Assembly: GCA_050248375.1 (NCBI GenBank)
Contig: JBFWSL010000022.1
Location: 1-23,540, forward strand
Source of the DNA: JAYZVT01 sp050248375
GTDB taxonomy: Bacteria; Pseudomonadota; Alphaproteobacteria; Rhizobiales; Methyloligellaceae
DNA: 23,540 nt
Reading direction: 5' to 3'
Shown: one piece after another, positions 1 to 8,604 of the stretch
Layout: each line of letters starts with the position of its first letter
How positions within the stretch are numbered: position 1 is the stretch's first letter
Translations under genes and position numbers: made by a program
Notes under the pieces: model-generated
Told to the model about the DNA's origin: nothing
The model's input: the letters and a program-made list of their open reading frames with translations, nothing else
Database searches by the model: none

Positions 1-30
1 GCCGCCCTGATCGGCCTGGAGGCCGCCTGA
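1..30 (+). CDS. 3' end of an upstream gene (partial)
   Basis: An open frame enters from the left edge and reads A-A-L-I-G-L-E-A-A before a TGA at 28-30. Only nine residues are visible, so the product cannot be named. The next gene starts one base after this stop, and its GGAGG ribosome binding site (18-22) lies inside this tail. The two are therefore surely co-transcribed. In such clusters the neighbour could be a second amidohydrolase, but nothing here shows that. Confidence 0.6.
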   Translation, partial: AALIGLEAA

Positions 31-31
31 C

Positions 32-834
32 ATGGCCGAGCGCGCCTGGACGGATACGGCTGTTTGCCTGGGGCATCCGGAATATCCCGGAAGCGGCGAG
101 GAGTCGGACCTGTTGCGGCGGCTGGACAGGTCCGGCGTCGAGAAAGCCTGGATTTTCGCCTACGACTCCATCGCCAGCCACGACTTCAGCAGCGGCAACA
201 GGAAAGTCCGCGATGTTGTCCGCAGGCACCCGGACCGTCTCGTGCCCATCGGGCTGATCAACCCGTTCATGGCGTTCCCCATGACCGACTGGCTGCTCGA
301 CGAAGGCTTCGCCGGCATCAAGCTCATCGCAGGCTGGGGCAACTGGCTGACCATCGCCAACATGCGCCGTCTCGTGGGTCCAGTCGCGAAAGCGCTCGAA
401 GCCCGGAAAAGGCATATCTCGATCACGGTCGAGGGTAACAACCCCACGCGCGGCGGCACCGTGTGGATACCCATGGTCATCCGCGAGATGGCGCCCGATC
501 TCGCCATTGTCGTCGACCGCTGCACCATCGCACGGGGCTGGGAAGACTACATGGCGCTCGCCGAGACGGACCCGTCGCTCTGGTTCAATGTCGGCACCAT
601 CCCCCAGGGCCTCCTGGCACGGGTCGTCGGCAGGATCGGAGCGCAGCGGCTGCTGCTGGGGAGCTGGTCGCCGGAGACCGATCCCGACCTGCTCATGACC
701 CAGTTCGAACGCGCCGCGCCCGCATCGCCGCCGATCGCCAGCCTCGCCGCAGGGAACGCCGTGCGGGTGCTGTCCGGCCTCCCGCCTGTCGGCGCCGCGA
801 AAGCTCCATCGCAAGCAGCAGTTGGAGCCAGGCG

Positions 835-838
<4 letters not shown>
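32..838 (+). CDS. Amidohydrolase-fold (amidohydrolase_2-like) protein with degenerate metal site
   Basis: The 268-residue protein has the general order of an amidohydrolase_2 TIM-barrel protein: an N-terminal strand near residue 10, a G-I-K-L-I strand near residue 95, a strand ending I-V-V-D-R near residue 160, and a terminal R-L-L-L-G-S strand near residue 208. The usual ligands are hard to find. The N-terminal Asp-x-His-x-His is replaced by T-D-T-A-V, the strand-6 His is replaced by Asp-Arg-Cys, and the late G-S-D-x-P motif reads G-S-W-S-P. It may be a non-catalytic or cofactor-altered homologue, perhaps partnering the truncated upstream gene. The start has GGAGG nine bases upstream. The stop overlaps the ABC ATPase start by four bases (ATGA), so it probably acts on the cargo of that importer. 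The fold is fairly sure and the activity unknown. Confidence 0.65.
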
Positions 839-1644
<806 letters not shown>

Positions 1645-1661
1645 GTGAAAAGGAGACGGTC

Positions 1662-2684
1662 ATGCATATCCGGTCATATCTCACGAGCCTTGTTCTCGCC
1701 GCCGTATCCGCTGTGGCGCTTGTCACCCTCTCGCCCGCGAACCATGCACGCGCCGCCGAACTGCGTATCGCGTCGGGCTTCGGCCTCGGCTATGCGCCCG
1801 TGCAACTCGCCCACGAACTGAAGCTGTTCGAGAAGTACGCTCCGGGCCTCGAGGTGAAATACCAGCAATACGCCTCCGGTTCCGCCCGGTCGGAAGCGAT
1901 GATCGCCGGGCAGGCCGACGTGGCCTTCATGGGCATCCAGCCCTATCTCATCGGCTGGGCGCGCGGCGTGGAGTGGAAGGTCATCATGGGCCTGAACAAC
2001 GCGCCGGTGCACCTGATGACCTGGCGCGACGACGTCAAGAGCCTCAAGGACATAAAGCCGGAGATGAAGATCGCCGTGCCCTCCCCCACCAGCACGCAGG
2101 CCGACCTGCTGCGCATGGCGGCGGCGCGCGAGCTTGGCGACGCCAAGGCGCTCGACGGCAACATGGTGGCCATGAAACATCCCGACGCCGCCAACGCCAT
2201 TATCTCCAAACGCGGCATCGACATGCATTTCGCCTCTCCGCCCTTCCTGTTCAAGGAGGCCGCGACGCCGGGCGTGAAGAAGGTGCTCACCGCCATCGAC
2301 GCCTTCGGCGGCGAGCACAACTTCCTGGTCGCGGTCGGCATGAACAAGTTCGCCGAGACCCAGCCCGCCGCCTTCGCGGCGCTGACCATGGGCATCATGG
2401 AAGCCATGCATATCCTCAACACCGACCCGAAGCGCGCGGCCAAGGCCATCGCCGGTCCCAACAAGCTGTCGGAAGAAGACGCCCTCCAGTATCTGACCTG
2501 GGAAAACATGAACTTCACGGCGACGCCGTATGGGGTCATGACCACCGCCAACTGGATGAAGTCCATCGGCGTCATCCCGAAGGCGCCCGAGGACATCCGG
2601 GAGATCCTGTTCCCGGTGGCCAGCGCCATCGTCGGCCGCGCCTATGGCGAGCCGTCGGGCGTGGAGAAGCTCCAGGGCAAGTAA
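1662..2684 (+). CDS. ABC transporter periplasmic substrate-binding protein, NMT1/TauA-like
   Basis: A 340-residue secreted binding protein. The N-terminus has basic residues, a hydrophobic stretch (about residues 8-24) and a probable signal peptidase I site after A-R-A near residue 33. The mature protein opens with L-R-I-A-S-G-F-G-L-G-Y-A-P, the pattern of NMT1/ThiY/TauA-type proteins, and continues with typical elements such as G-Q-A-D-V-A-F-M-G near residue 85. AGGAG (1651-1655) lies six bases before the ATG, and the gap from the ATPase stop is 17 bp. It belongs to the same operon as the ATPase and permease. The presence of a TSUP exporter and an HpsN-like gene elsewhere in the window makes a sulfonate ligand tempting, but nothing in this protein proves it. 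Confidence 0.9.
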   Translation: MHIRSYLTSLVLAAVSAVALVTLSPANHARAAELRIASGFGLGYAPVQLAHELKLFEKYAPGLEVKYQQYASGSARSEAMIAGQADVAFMGIQPYLIGWARGVEWKVIMGLNNAPVHLMTWRDDVKSLKDIKPEMKIAVPSPTSTQADLLRMAAARELGDAKALDGNMVAMKHPDAANAIISKRGIDMHFASPPFLFKEAATPGVKKVLTAIDAFGGEHNFLVAVGMNKFAETQPAAFAALTMGIMEAMHILNTDPKRAAKAIAGPNKLSEEDALQYLTWENMNFTATPYGVMTTANWMKSIGVIPKAPEDIREILFPVASAIVGRAYGEPSGVEKLQGK

Positions 2685-2724
2685 GCGGCACGCCAGGACG
2701 AGACCGGCGCCGCAGGGGACCGAA

Positions 2725-3570
2725 GTGACGAGCGACACACTGACATCAGCGGGCGGCCTGCAACAGGCAGGAAAAGCGCGTACTCCCTTCCTCAAGCAGA
2801 AGCGGGTGCAGCAAATGCTGTTTCTCGCTCTCGCGCTCTGCTTGTGGGAGGCCATCGCCCGCAGCGATCTGGTGACGCCGCTGCTGTTCCCCTCGGTGCC
2901 GGCGATCCTGGACGCCCTGTGGCGCTCCATCGTCAACGGCGAACTGCTGCTGAGGGCCTACTGGTCGCTGTACCTGATCGGCTCCGGCTTCGTCATCGCA
3001 ATCGCGCTGGCGACGGTAGCGGCCGGCCTGGCCATGTGGAGCAACACCGTCAAGAACCTGGTCGAAACCATCATGACGGTGATGCATCCCCTGCCGGGCA
3101 TCGCCCTGTTTCCGGTGATCCTGCTCTGGGTCGGCACAGGCCCGCTCGCCATCACCATCATTCTGGTTCACTCGGTGCTGTGGCCGACCATCGTCAACCT
3201 GATGGCCGGCTTCAACGCCATACCGCGCACCCAGCTCGAGGTCGGCCGGGTGATGGGCCTGAACACGCTGAAACTGCTGTTCATGGTCCGCATCCCGGCC
3301 GCCTTCCCCTATATCTACGCGGGCATCCGCATCTCCTGGGCGCGCGCATGGCGATCGCTGGTCGCGGCGGAAATGGTGTTCGGCGCCTCGGGCGTGGAAG
3401 TGGGCATCGGCTGGTACATCTACCAGCACCGCTACCTGCTCGACACCGCCGGCGTTTTCGCGGGCCTGATCGTCATCGTCATCATCGGCGTCACCGTGGA
3501 AGAGTTCATCCTCGGCACGCTGGAGAAGCGGACGATCAAGCGCTGGGGCATGGTCGCCACGTCCAAGTGA
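2725..3570 (+). CDS. ABC transporter permease, TauC/SsuC (BPD_transp_1) family
   Basis: A 281-residue inner-membrane permease with about six hydrophobic segments. It carries the binding-protein-dependent transport loop around V-G-R-V-M-G-L-N (residues about 173-180), which docks the ATPase, and the W-A-R-A-W-R-S-L-V-A-A-E-M pattern typical of the TauC/SsuC group. The start chosen is the GTG at 2725, with a GGGG stretch nine bases before it. The open frame extends back to an ATG at 2644, but that would overlap the binding-protein gene by 41 bp. It ends the first operon, and the next gene begins after a 176-bp gap with its own promoter-like sequence. Confidence 0.9.
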   Translation: MTSDTLTSAGGLQQAGKARTPFLKQKRVQQMLFLALALCLWEAIARSDLVTPLLFPSVPAILDALWRSIVNGELLLRAYWSLYLIGSGFVIAIALATVAAGLAMWSNTVKNLVETIMTVMHPLPGIALFPVILLWVGTGPLAITIILVHSVLWPTIVNLMAGFNAIPRTQLEVGRVMGLNTLKLLFMVRIPAAFPYIYAGIRISWARAWRSLVAAEMVFGASGVEVGIGWYIYQHRYLLDTAGVFAGLIVIVIIGVTVEEFILGTLEKRTIKRWGMVATSK

Positions 3571-3610
3571 CGGCACCGGCCCAACCGGCAGCCAGCCCGA
3601 AAGCACGGCC

Positions 3611-3627
3611 GCCTTCCTAAGGGAGGC
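3611..3627. terminator. Possible weak terminator hairpin after the first ABC operon
   Basis: GCCTTCC-TAA-GGGAGGC can form a seven-pair stem with one T-G wobble and a three-base loop, 40 bp after the permease stop. There is no T-tract, so an intrinsic terminator is uncertain. It could equally be chance in GC-rich DNA. Confidence 0.25.
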
Positions 3628-3646
3628 CCCGCCTCGACGACTCCTG

Positions 3647-3676
3647 TTGACAGCGGCCATGGCACTGTCCAGACTT
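3647..3676 (+). promoter_or_regulatory. Candidate sigma-70-type promoter of the LacI/ABC/phosphodiesterase operon
   Basis: A perfect TTGACA (3647-3652) is followed after 17-18 bases by a poor -10 (CAGACT/AGACTT, 3670-3676). A start of transcription from it would fall inside the palindrome at 3678-3693, a normal arrangement for repression by blocking the polymerase. The -35 match is clear and the -10 is weak. Confidence 0.4.
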
Positions 3677-3677
3677 C

Positions 3678-3693
3678 ATGAAAACGTTTTCAT
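3678..3693. promoter_or_regulatory. LacI-family operator (perfect 16-bp palindrome)
   Basis: The sequence ATGAAAACGTTTTCAT is its own reverse complement and has the central CG dyad flanked by A/T runs that is typical of LacI/GalR-family operators. It lies 54 bp before the TTG start of the LacI-family gene and just after a TTGACA -35 box. Autoregulation of the whole operon by its first gene is the simplest reading. Confidence 0.75.
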
Positions 3694-3746
3694 AAAGCTG
3701 GCAAGGCCCTCCGGGCAGCATGCCGGCATGGGGAGGAAAGGCCGCT

Positions 3747-4826
3747 TTGTCCGAAGTGGTCACCATACGGGCGGTCGCCGAAAGGGCCGGCTGCTCGATC
3801 GCCACCGTCAGCCGCGTCATCAACGGCTCGGCGAACACGAGCCCCGACGTGCGCGAGCGCGTGGAGGAGGCGATCAGCGTCCTGCGCTACCGGCCGAGCG
3901 ATCTCGGCCGCAGCCTGAAGACCCGGCGCACCCGCACGATCGGCATCGTGGTGCCGAGCTTCACAAATCCCGTCTTCGCCAGCTCCGTGGCCGGAGTCGA
4001 GGAGACCGCGCGCGCTCACGGACGCTCGGTGCTGCTGTCGGCGACCGAGTATCGCGGCGAGCGCGAGGAAGACGTCATCGAGACCCTGCTCGCCAAGAAA
4101 GTGGAAGGGCTCGTGCTCACGGTCGCGGGCGCCGACGGCAGCCCGGTGCTCGACCGGCTGGACCAGGCGAAGCTTCCCTATGTGCTTCTGTACAACCAGC
4201 CCGCCGATGAACGCCGCATCGCCTTCAGCGTGGACAACGTGGCGGCGGCGCGCGAACTGACGGCCCGGCTGATCGGGCTCGGTCACCGGAGCATCGCCTT
4301 CGTGGCGGGAAGGTTCCGGACCTCGGACCGCTCGCTGCTTCGCTACCAGGGGTGCGTGCAGGCGATGAAGAACGCGGGCCTGGCCGCGCCCGAGGTGGTC
4401 GAGGTCGATTACGCGGGCGACAGGCCGGGCGAGCTTCCCGCCGTGCTCAGGGATTTGCAGTCTTCAACAGCCTTCTTCTGCTCCAACGACCTGCTGGCGA
4501 TCTCTGTCATATCAGCGTTACGCGACCTCGGTAGGCGGGTGCCGGATGACGTTTCCGTCGCGGGCTTCGACGGCATCGCCATTGGCGCGATGATCGATCC
4601 GAAGCTTGCCACCATCGAGCAACCGACGCGCCTCATGGGGGAGAAGGCCATGGAGACACTGCTTGCGCTCAGCGAAGGCGCGCCGGTGAAGCCTGGCACG
4701 CGTCTGCTCGAACACAGGTTTCGACCCGGAGCATCGATTGCAGCCGCTCCGGCCGGAAGAGGTGGCGGTTCCGATACCGCCGTTACGGCCATCGACCCGT
4801 CCAGTAAAGGGAGGACTACCAGATGA
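3747..4826 (+). CDS. LacI-family transcriptional regulator
   Basis: An N-terminal LacI helix-turn-helix (T-I-R-A-V-A-E-R-A-G-C-S-I-A-T-V-S-R-V-I within the first 25 residues) is followed by a hinge and a periplasmic-binding-protein-like effector domain (from T-I-G-I-V-V-P-S-F near residue 65; F-F-C-S-N-D-L-L-A and V-A-G-F-D-G later). I prefer the TTG at 3747. It gives the normal short lead before the HTH and sits nine bases after a strong GGGAGGA (3731-3737). An in-frame ATG at 3720 would add nine residues but has no good ribosome binding site. The gene overlaps the next by four bases (ATGA), so regulator and transporter are translated together. The effector is probably the transported compound or its hydrolysis product. 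Confidence 0.92.
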   Translation: MSEVVTIRAVAERAGCSIATVSRVINGSANTSPDVRERVEEAISVLRYRPSDLGRSLKTRRTRTIGIVVPSFTNPVFASSVAGVEETARAHGRSVLLSATEYRGEREEDVIETLLAKKVEGLVLTVAGADGSPVLDRLDQAKLPYVLLYNQPADERRIAFSVDNVAAARELTARLIGLGHRSIAFVAGRFRTSDRSLLRYQGCVQAMKNAGLAAPEVVEVDYAGDRPGELPAVLRDLQSSTAFFCSNDLLAISVISALRDLGRRVPDDVSVAGFDGIAIGAMIDPKLATIEQPTRLMGEKAMETLLALSEGAPVKPGTRLLEHRFRPGASIAAAPAGRGGGSDTAVTAIDPSSKGRTTR

Positions 4827-5836
4827 AGCCATTGATGCGCGGCCTCGCCGCAGCGGCCTTCGCCGCGACCACATACATCGCCACCGCACCGGCCATGGCC
4901 GCGGACGCGATCTGCTACAACTGCCCGCCGCAGTGGGCCGACTGGGCCTCGGTGCTGAAGGCCATCGAGGCGGACCTGAAGCTGTCGGTGCCCCATGACA
5001 ACAAGAATTCCGGCCAGACCCTGTCGCAGCTCATCGCGGAGAAGGACAACCCGGTCGCGGACGTGGCCTATTACGGCGTGACCTTCGGCATCAAGGCCAA
5101 GGACGCCGGTGTCACCCAGGCCTACAAGCCGAAGGGCTTCGACGACATTCCCGAGGGGCTGAAGGATCCGGAGGGCCACTGGTTCACCATCCACGCCGGC
5201 ACGCTCGGCCTGTTCGTGAACATGGACGCGCTCGGCGGCAAGCCGGCGCCGAAGTGCTGGAAAGACCTGACCAAGGCCGACTACAAGGGCATGGTGGGTT
5301 ATCTCGATCCCTCCAGCGCCTTCGTCGGCTATGCCGGCGCCGTGGCCGTCAACAGGGCGCTCGGCGGCTCGCTCGACAATTTCGACGCGGCCATCGGCTT
5401 CTTCAAGGACCTGGCCAAGAACGATCCCATCGTCCCCAAGCAGACGTCCTATGCGCGCGTGGTGTCGGGCGAAATCCCGATCCTGTTCGACTACGACTTC
5501 AATGCCTACCGCGCCAAGTACAAGGAGAAGGGCAACTTCGAGTTCGTCATCCCCTGCGAGGGCACCGTCGTGGTCCCGTATGTGATGAGCATGGTGAACA
5601 AGGCGCCCCATCCCGAAAACGCGAAGAAGATCCTGGACTTCATCCTGTCGGACAAGGGCCAGACCCTGTGGACCAACGCCTTCCTGAAGCCGGCGCGTCC
5701 CATCGCCCTGCCGAAGGAGGTCGCGGAACGCTTCCTGCCCGACAGCGAGTACAAGCGGGCGACGCCCATCGACTACGCCAAGATGGAGACGGCCCAGAAG
5801 GCCTTTTCCGATCGCTATCTGGCCGAAGTCAGGTAA
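4823..5836 (+). CDS. ABC transporter substrate-binding protein (Fe3+/polyamine/phosphonate-type, SBP_bac_6-like)
   Basis: A 337-residue exported binding protein. The signal peptide has M-K-x-x-x-R, an Ala-rich core and an A-M-A cleavage site near residue 27. The mature chain starts A-D-A-I-C-Y-N-C, giving a C-x-x-C close to the N-terminus that may form a disulfide in the periplasm. The body follows the bacterial extracellular binding-protein-6 pattern (V-A-D-V-A-Y-Y-G, L-G-L-F-V-N-M-D-A-L, P-K-C-W-K-D-L), as in iron, spermidine, 2-aminoethylphosphonate and sugar-phosphate importers. GGGAGG lies about nine bases before the ATG, which overlaps the regulator stop. The downstream GpdQ-like phosphodiesterase points to a phosphate ester or phosphonate ligand rather than iron. 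Confidence 0.9.
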   Translation: MKPLMRGLAAAAFAATTYIATAPAMAADAICYNCPPQWADWASVLKAIEADLKLSVPHDNKNSGQTLSQLIAEKDNPVADVAYYGVTFGIKAKDAGVTQAYKPKGFDDIPEGLKDPEGHWFTIHAGTLGLFVNMDALGGKPAPKCWKDLTKADYKGMVGYLDPSSAFVGYAGAVAVNRALGGSLDNFDAAIGFFKDLAKNDPIVPKQTSYARVVSGEIPILFDYDFNAYRAKYKEKGNFEFVIPCEGTVVVPYVMSMVNKAPHPENAKKILDFILSDKGQTLWTNAFLKPARPIALPKEVAERFLPDSEYKRATPIDYAKMETAQKAFSDRYLAEVR

Positions 5837-5847
5837 ACATCGCCCGG

Positions 5848-5871
5848 GCCGGGCGGCGCTGGCCGCCCGGC
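5848..5871. promoter_or_regulatory. Strong intercistronic RNA hairpin between binding protein and permease genes
   Basis: GCCGGGCGGC (5848-5857), a GCTG loop and GCCGCCCGGC (5862-5871) form a perfect ten-pair all-GC stem, twelve bases after the binding-protein stop and 32 bases before the permease start. There is no T-tract. Such hairpins commonly stabilise the 3' end of the binding-protein message or reduce read-through, giving more binding protein than membrane parts. Confidence 0.65.
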
Positions 5872-5903
5872 TCCCCTTCCCTCCGCCAGCGGGACCGCGC
5901 ACC

Positions 5904-6722
5904 ATGAAACCGGATCACCGCTTCGCCCTTATCCTCTTTCTGCCGATGGCGATCTTCGTCACCGCCTTCTTTCTCGTGCCCATGGCCGAGCTGGCGGTGC
6001 GCAGCCTGACGGCCCGCGACGGCGGCTTCACCTATCTGCAAATCCTGGAGACGCCGCGCTACCTGTGGAGCCTGGCGGCCACGCTGGCGGTATCCGCGCT
6101 GACCACGCTGGCGACGCTGGTCGTCTCGACAACGGTGGGGCTGTTCCTGACCCGCAACCGCTTTGCGGGCCGCGAGGTCCTGATCGCCATGCTGACCTTC
6201 CCGCTCGCCTTTCCCGGCGTCGTCGTCGGATTCATGGTCATCCTGCTGGCCGGCCGGCAGGGCCTGATCGGCGAGGTATCGAAGGCGCTGACCGGGGACA
6301 AGATCGTCTTCGCCTACTCCATGGCGGGCCTGTTCGTCGGCTATCTCTATTTCTCCATTCCCCGGGTGCTGCTCACCGTGATGGCGGCGGCGGAGAAGCT
6401 CGACCCGGCGCTGGAGGAAGCCGCCCGCTCGCTGGGCGCACGACCCGCGCAGGTGCTGCGCGACGTGATACTGCCGGCGCTCACGCCGGCTTTCATCGCG
6501 TCCGGCGCGATCTGCTTCGCCACGGCCATGGGCGCCTTCGGCACCGCCTTCACGCTGGCGACCAACATCGACGTGCTGCCGATGGTGATCTATACGGAGT
6601 TCACGCTGAACGCGAATATCGCCATGGCGGCCGCCCTCTCCATCGTGCTGGGCCTCATCACCTGGGCGGCGCTCGCCTTCGCCCGCACGCTCGGCGGCAC
6701 CAGCGTCGCGGCGGCGGGGTAG
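5904..6722 (+). CDS. ABC transporter permease 1 (PotB/CysU-like)
   Basis: A 272-residue integral membrane protein with six predicted hydrophobic segments, beginning at F-A-L-I-L-F-L-P (residues 5-12). The cytoplasmic coupling loop has the EAA pattern E-E-A-A-R-S-L-G-A-R-P (about residues 171-181) followed by the usual I-L-P-A-L-T-P. It pairs with the permease at 6727 to form the channel of the importer. The ATG at 5904 has only a weak purine stretch upstream (GGGA at 5890-5893), consistent with lower translation than the binding protein. Four bases separate it from the next gene. Confidence 0.92.
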   Translation: MKPDHRFALILFLPMAIFVTAFFLVPMAELAVRSLTARDGGFTYLQILETPRYLWSLAATLAVSALTTLATLVVSTTVGLFLTRNRFAGREVLIAMLTFPLAFPGVVVGFMVILLAGRQGLIGEVSKALTGDKIVFAYSMAGLFVGYLYFSIPRVLLTVMAAAEKLDPALEEAARSLGARPAQVLRDVILPALTPAFIASGAICFATAMGAFGTAFTLATNIDVLPMVIYTEFTLNANIAMAAALSIVLGLITWAALAFARTLGGTSVAAAG

Positions 6723-6726
6723 CGCC

Positions 6727-7554
6727 ATGAAGCATCGCAGCACAACCGGCATGACCCTCCAGATCGCCATAACCGCCCTGACGGTGGCGTTCCTGATCGT
6801 GCCCGCGGTGATGTCGATGATGGCGGGCATCACCGAGAATTATTTCCGGGGCATCCGCAGCGGCGTCACGCTCGACTGGATCGTGGAGGTATGGGGGCTT
6901 TATTCCGGCACCATCTGGCTGTCCATGCTGATCGCGCTTTCCACCCTCGCGGTCACGCTGGTCATCGGCGTCCCGGCGGCCTACGCGCTGCACCGGCACC
7001 CCTCACGCCTGTCGCGGCTGGTGGAGGAGATCATCACCCTGCCGGTGGCGATTCCGGGCCTTGCCATCGCCCTAGCGCTGCTGATCGCCTATGGCGGGTT
7101 CGGCAGCTTCCGCACGAGCTGGCTGTTCATCCTGGTCGGGCATGTGCTCTACACCCTGCCCTTCATGGTGCGTTCGGTCATGGCCGTGCTGGCCGCGATC
7201 GACGCGCGCACGCTGGAGGAAGGCGCGGCTTCCCTGGGGGCGAGCCCGTGGCGGCGCTTCCGCGATATCATCATCCCCAACATCGGCCCGGGCATACTGG
7301 CCGGATCGCTGATGGTGGTGACGCTTTCGGTGGGCGAGTTCAACCTGACCTGGATGCTGCATACGCCGCTGACCAAGACCCTGCCCGTCGGCCTGGCGGA
7401 TTCCTACGCCTCCATGCGGCTGGAAGTGGCCAGCGCCTACACCCTCGTCTTTTTCGTCATGATCATCCCGCTGCTGGTGGCGATGCAGATCTTCGGCCAG
7501 ATGGGCACCCGCGGGCCTGCCGGAGCCGGCGACACAAGGGGCAAGAAAAAATGA
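6727..7554 (+). CDS. ABC transporter permease 2 (PotC-like)
   Basis: A 275-residue membrane protein, the second half of the heterodimeric channel. It shows about six hydrophobic segments and an EAA coupling loop E-E-G-A-A-S-L-G-A-S-P (about residues 163-173) followed by I-I-I-P-N-I-G-P-G. Its start lies four bases after the stop of the first permease and its own stop overlaps the ATPase start (ATGA), so the three are translationally coupled. Confidence 0.92.
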   Translation: MKHRSTTGMTLQIAITALTVAFLIVPAVMSMMAGITENYFRGIRSGVTLDWIVEVWGLYSGTIWLSMLIALSTLAVTLVIGVPAAYALHRHPSRLSRLVEEIITLPVAIPGLAIALALLIAYGGFGSFRTSWLFILVGHVLYTLPFMVRSVMAVLAAIDARTLEEGAASLGASPWRRFRDIIIPNIGPGILAGSLMVVTLSVGEFNLTWMLHTPLTKTLPVGLADSYASMRLEVASAYTLVFFVMIIPLLVAMQIFGQMGTRGPAGAGDTRGKKK

Positions 7555-8591
7555 CCGCGAAAGGCGTCTCCATATCGGTGCGCGACTGCGCCAAGACCTT
7601 CGCCGACGGCACGCGCGCGCTGACGCCGGTCAGCTTCGAGATCGAGCGCGGAGAGACCGTGGTGTTCCTGGGGCCGTCGGGCTGCGGGAAGACCACGACG
7701 CTGCGGATCATCGCCGGGCTGGAGGAGCCCGACAGGGGCGGGCGGGTGCTGTTCGACGACGACGACGTGACGCAACTGCCCATCGAGCGGCGCAATGTGG
7801 GCATGGTGTTCCAGTCCTACGCCCTGTTCCCGAACATGACCGTCATCGACAACGTGGCCTATGGGCTGAAAGTGCGTGGCGTCTCCACCGGCGAACGGAG
7901 AAAGGCCGCGGGCGACGTGCTCGCCATGATGCGCATCGATGCGCTTGCCGGCCGCAGGATCGACCAGCTCTCGGGCGGGCAGCGGCAGAGAGTGGCGCTC
8001 GCCCGCGCGCTGGCGGTGCAGCCGCGGGTCTTGCTGCTGGACGAACCGCTGACCGCGCTCGACGCGGCCCTGCGCGAGGAGCTGCGCACGGAAATCGACG
8101 CGTTGCTGCGGCGGCTCGGCATCACGGCGGTCTATGTGACCCACGACCAGTCCGAAGCCATGGTGCTCGGCGACCGCATCTTCGTCATGGAGCACGGCCG
8201 CATCGCCCAGATCGGCACGCCGCGGGACATCTATTTCAGGCCGGCCAACCGCTTCGTGGCCGAGTTCATAGGCACCATGAACCGGCTGGAGGGCCGTATC
8301 GCCAAGAAGCGCTTCGAGACGGCATATGGGTCCCTGCCGGTGACAAGGCCGGAGAGCAAGGCGGCGACCGCCTTCTTCCGCCCGGAAAGCGCCAGCCTTG
8401 CCCCGGCCGCGAAAGCGCCTTTCAGGTTCAAGGTGAAGCACGCCCATTTCCTCGGCTCGCGCCAGCGGCTCCAGCTCGAGGCGGGCGACGAGTTGCCGCC
8501 GGTCATCGTCGAGACGGACAATCTGACGACCCACGAGCCCGGCAGCACGGTCGGCCTGAAGATCGCGCCCAAGGACCTGCTCTTCCTCTGA
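7551..8591 (+). CDS. ABC transporter ATP-binding protein with C-terminal TOBE region (PotA/UgpC/FbpC-like)
   Basis: A 346-residue ATPase. Walker A GPSGCGKTT (residues 41-49), Q-loop Gln88, signature LSGGQ (140-144), Walker B V-L-L-L-D-E (160-165) and switch His198 in V-T-H-D-Q are all intact. After about residue 240 (R-F-V-A-E-F-I-G-T-M-N) comes a beta-rich TOBE-like domain that ends F-R-F-K-V-K-H-A-H-F-L-G-S. The ATG at 7551 overlaps the permease stop; the longer open frame from 6891 is an artefact of the neighbouring frame. It drives import of the ligand of the protein encoded at 4823-5836. Confidence 0.94.
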   Translation: MTAKGVSISVRDCAKTFADGTRALTPVSFEIERGETVVFLGPSGCGKTTTLRIIAGLEEPDRGGRVLFDDDDVTQLPIERRNVGMVFQSYALFPNMTVIDNVAYGLKVRGVSTGERRKAAGDVLAMMRIDALAGRRIDQLSGGQRQRVALARALAVQPRVLLLDEPLTALDAALREELRTEIDALLRRLGITAVYVTHDQSEAMVLGDRIFVMEHGRIAQIGTPRDIYFRPANRFVAEFIGTMNRLEGRIAKKRFETAYGSLPVTRPESKAATAFFRPESASLAPAAKAPFRFKVKHAHFLGSRQRLQLEAGDELPPVIVETDNLTTHEPGSTVGLKIAPKDLLFL

Positions 8592-8604
8592 GCAGGCACG
8601 CCAC

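Noticed and set aside
4409..5905. A 498-codon open frame on the minus strand
   Set aside because: It is antisense to the LacI gene and the binding-protein gene, has low-complexity composition and no recognisable domain.
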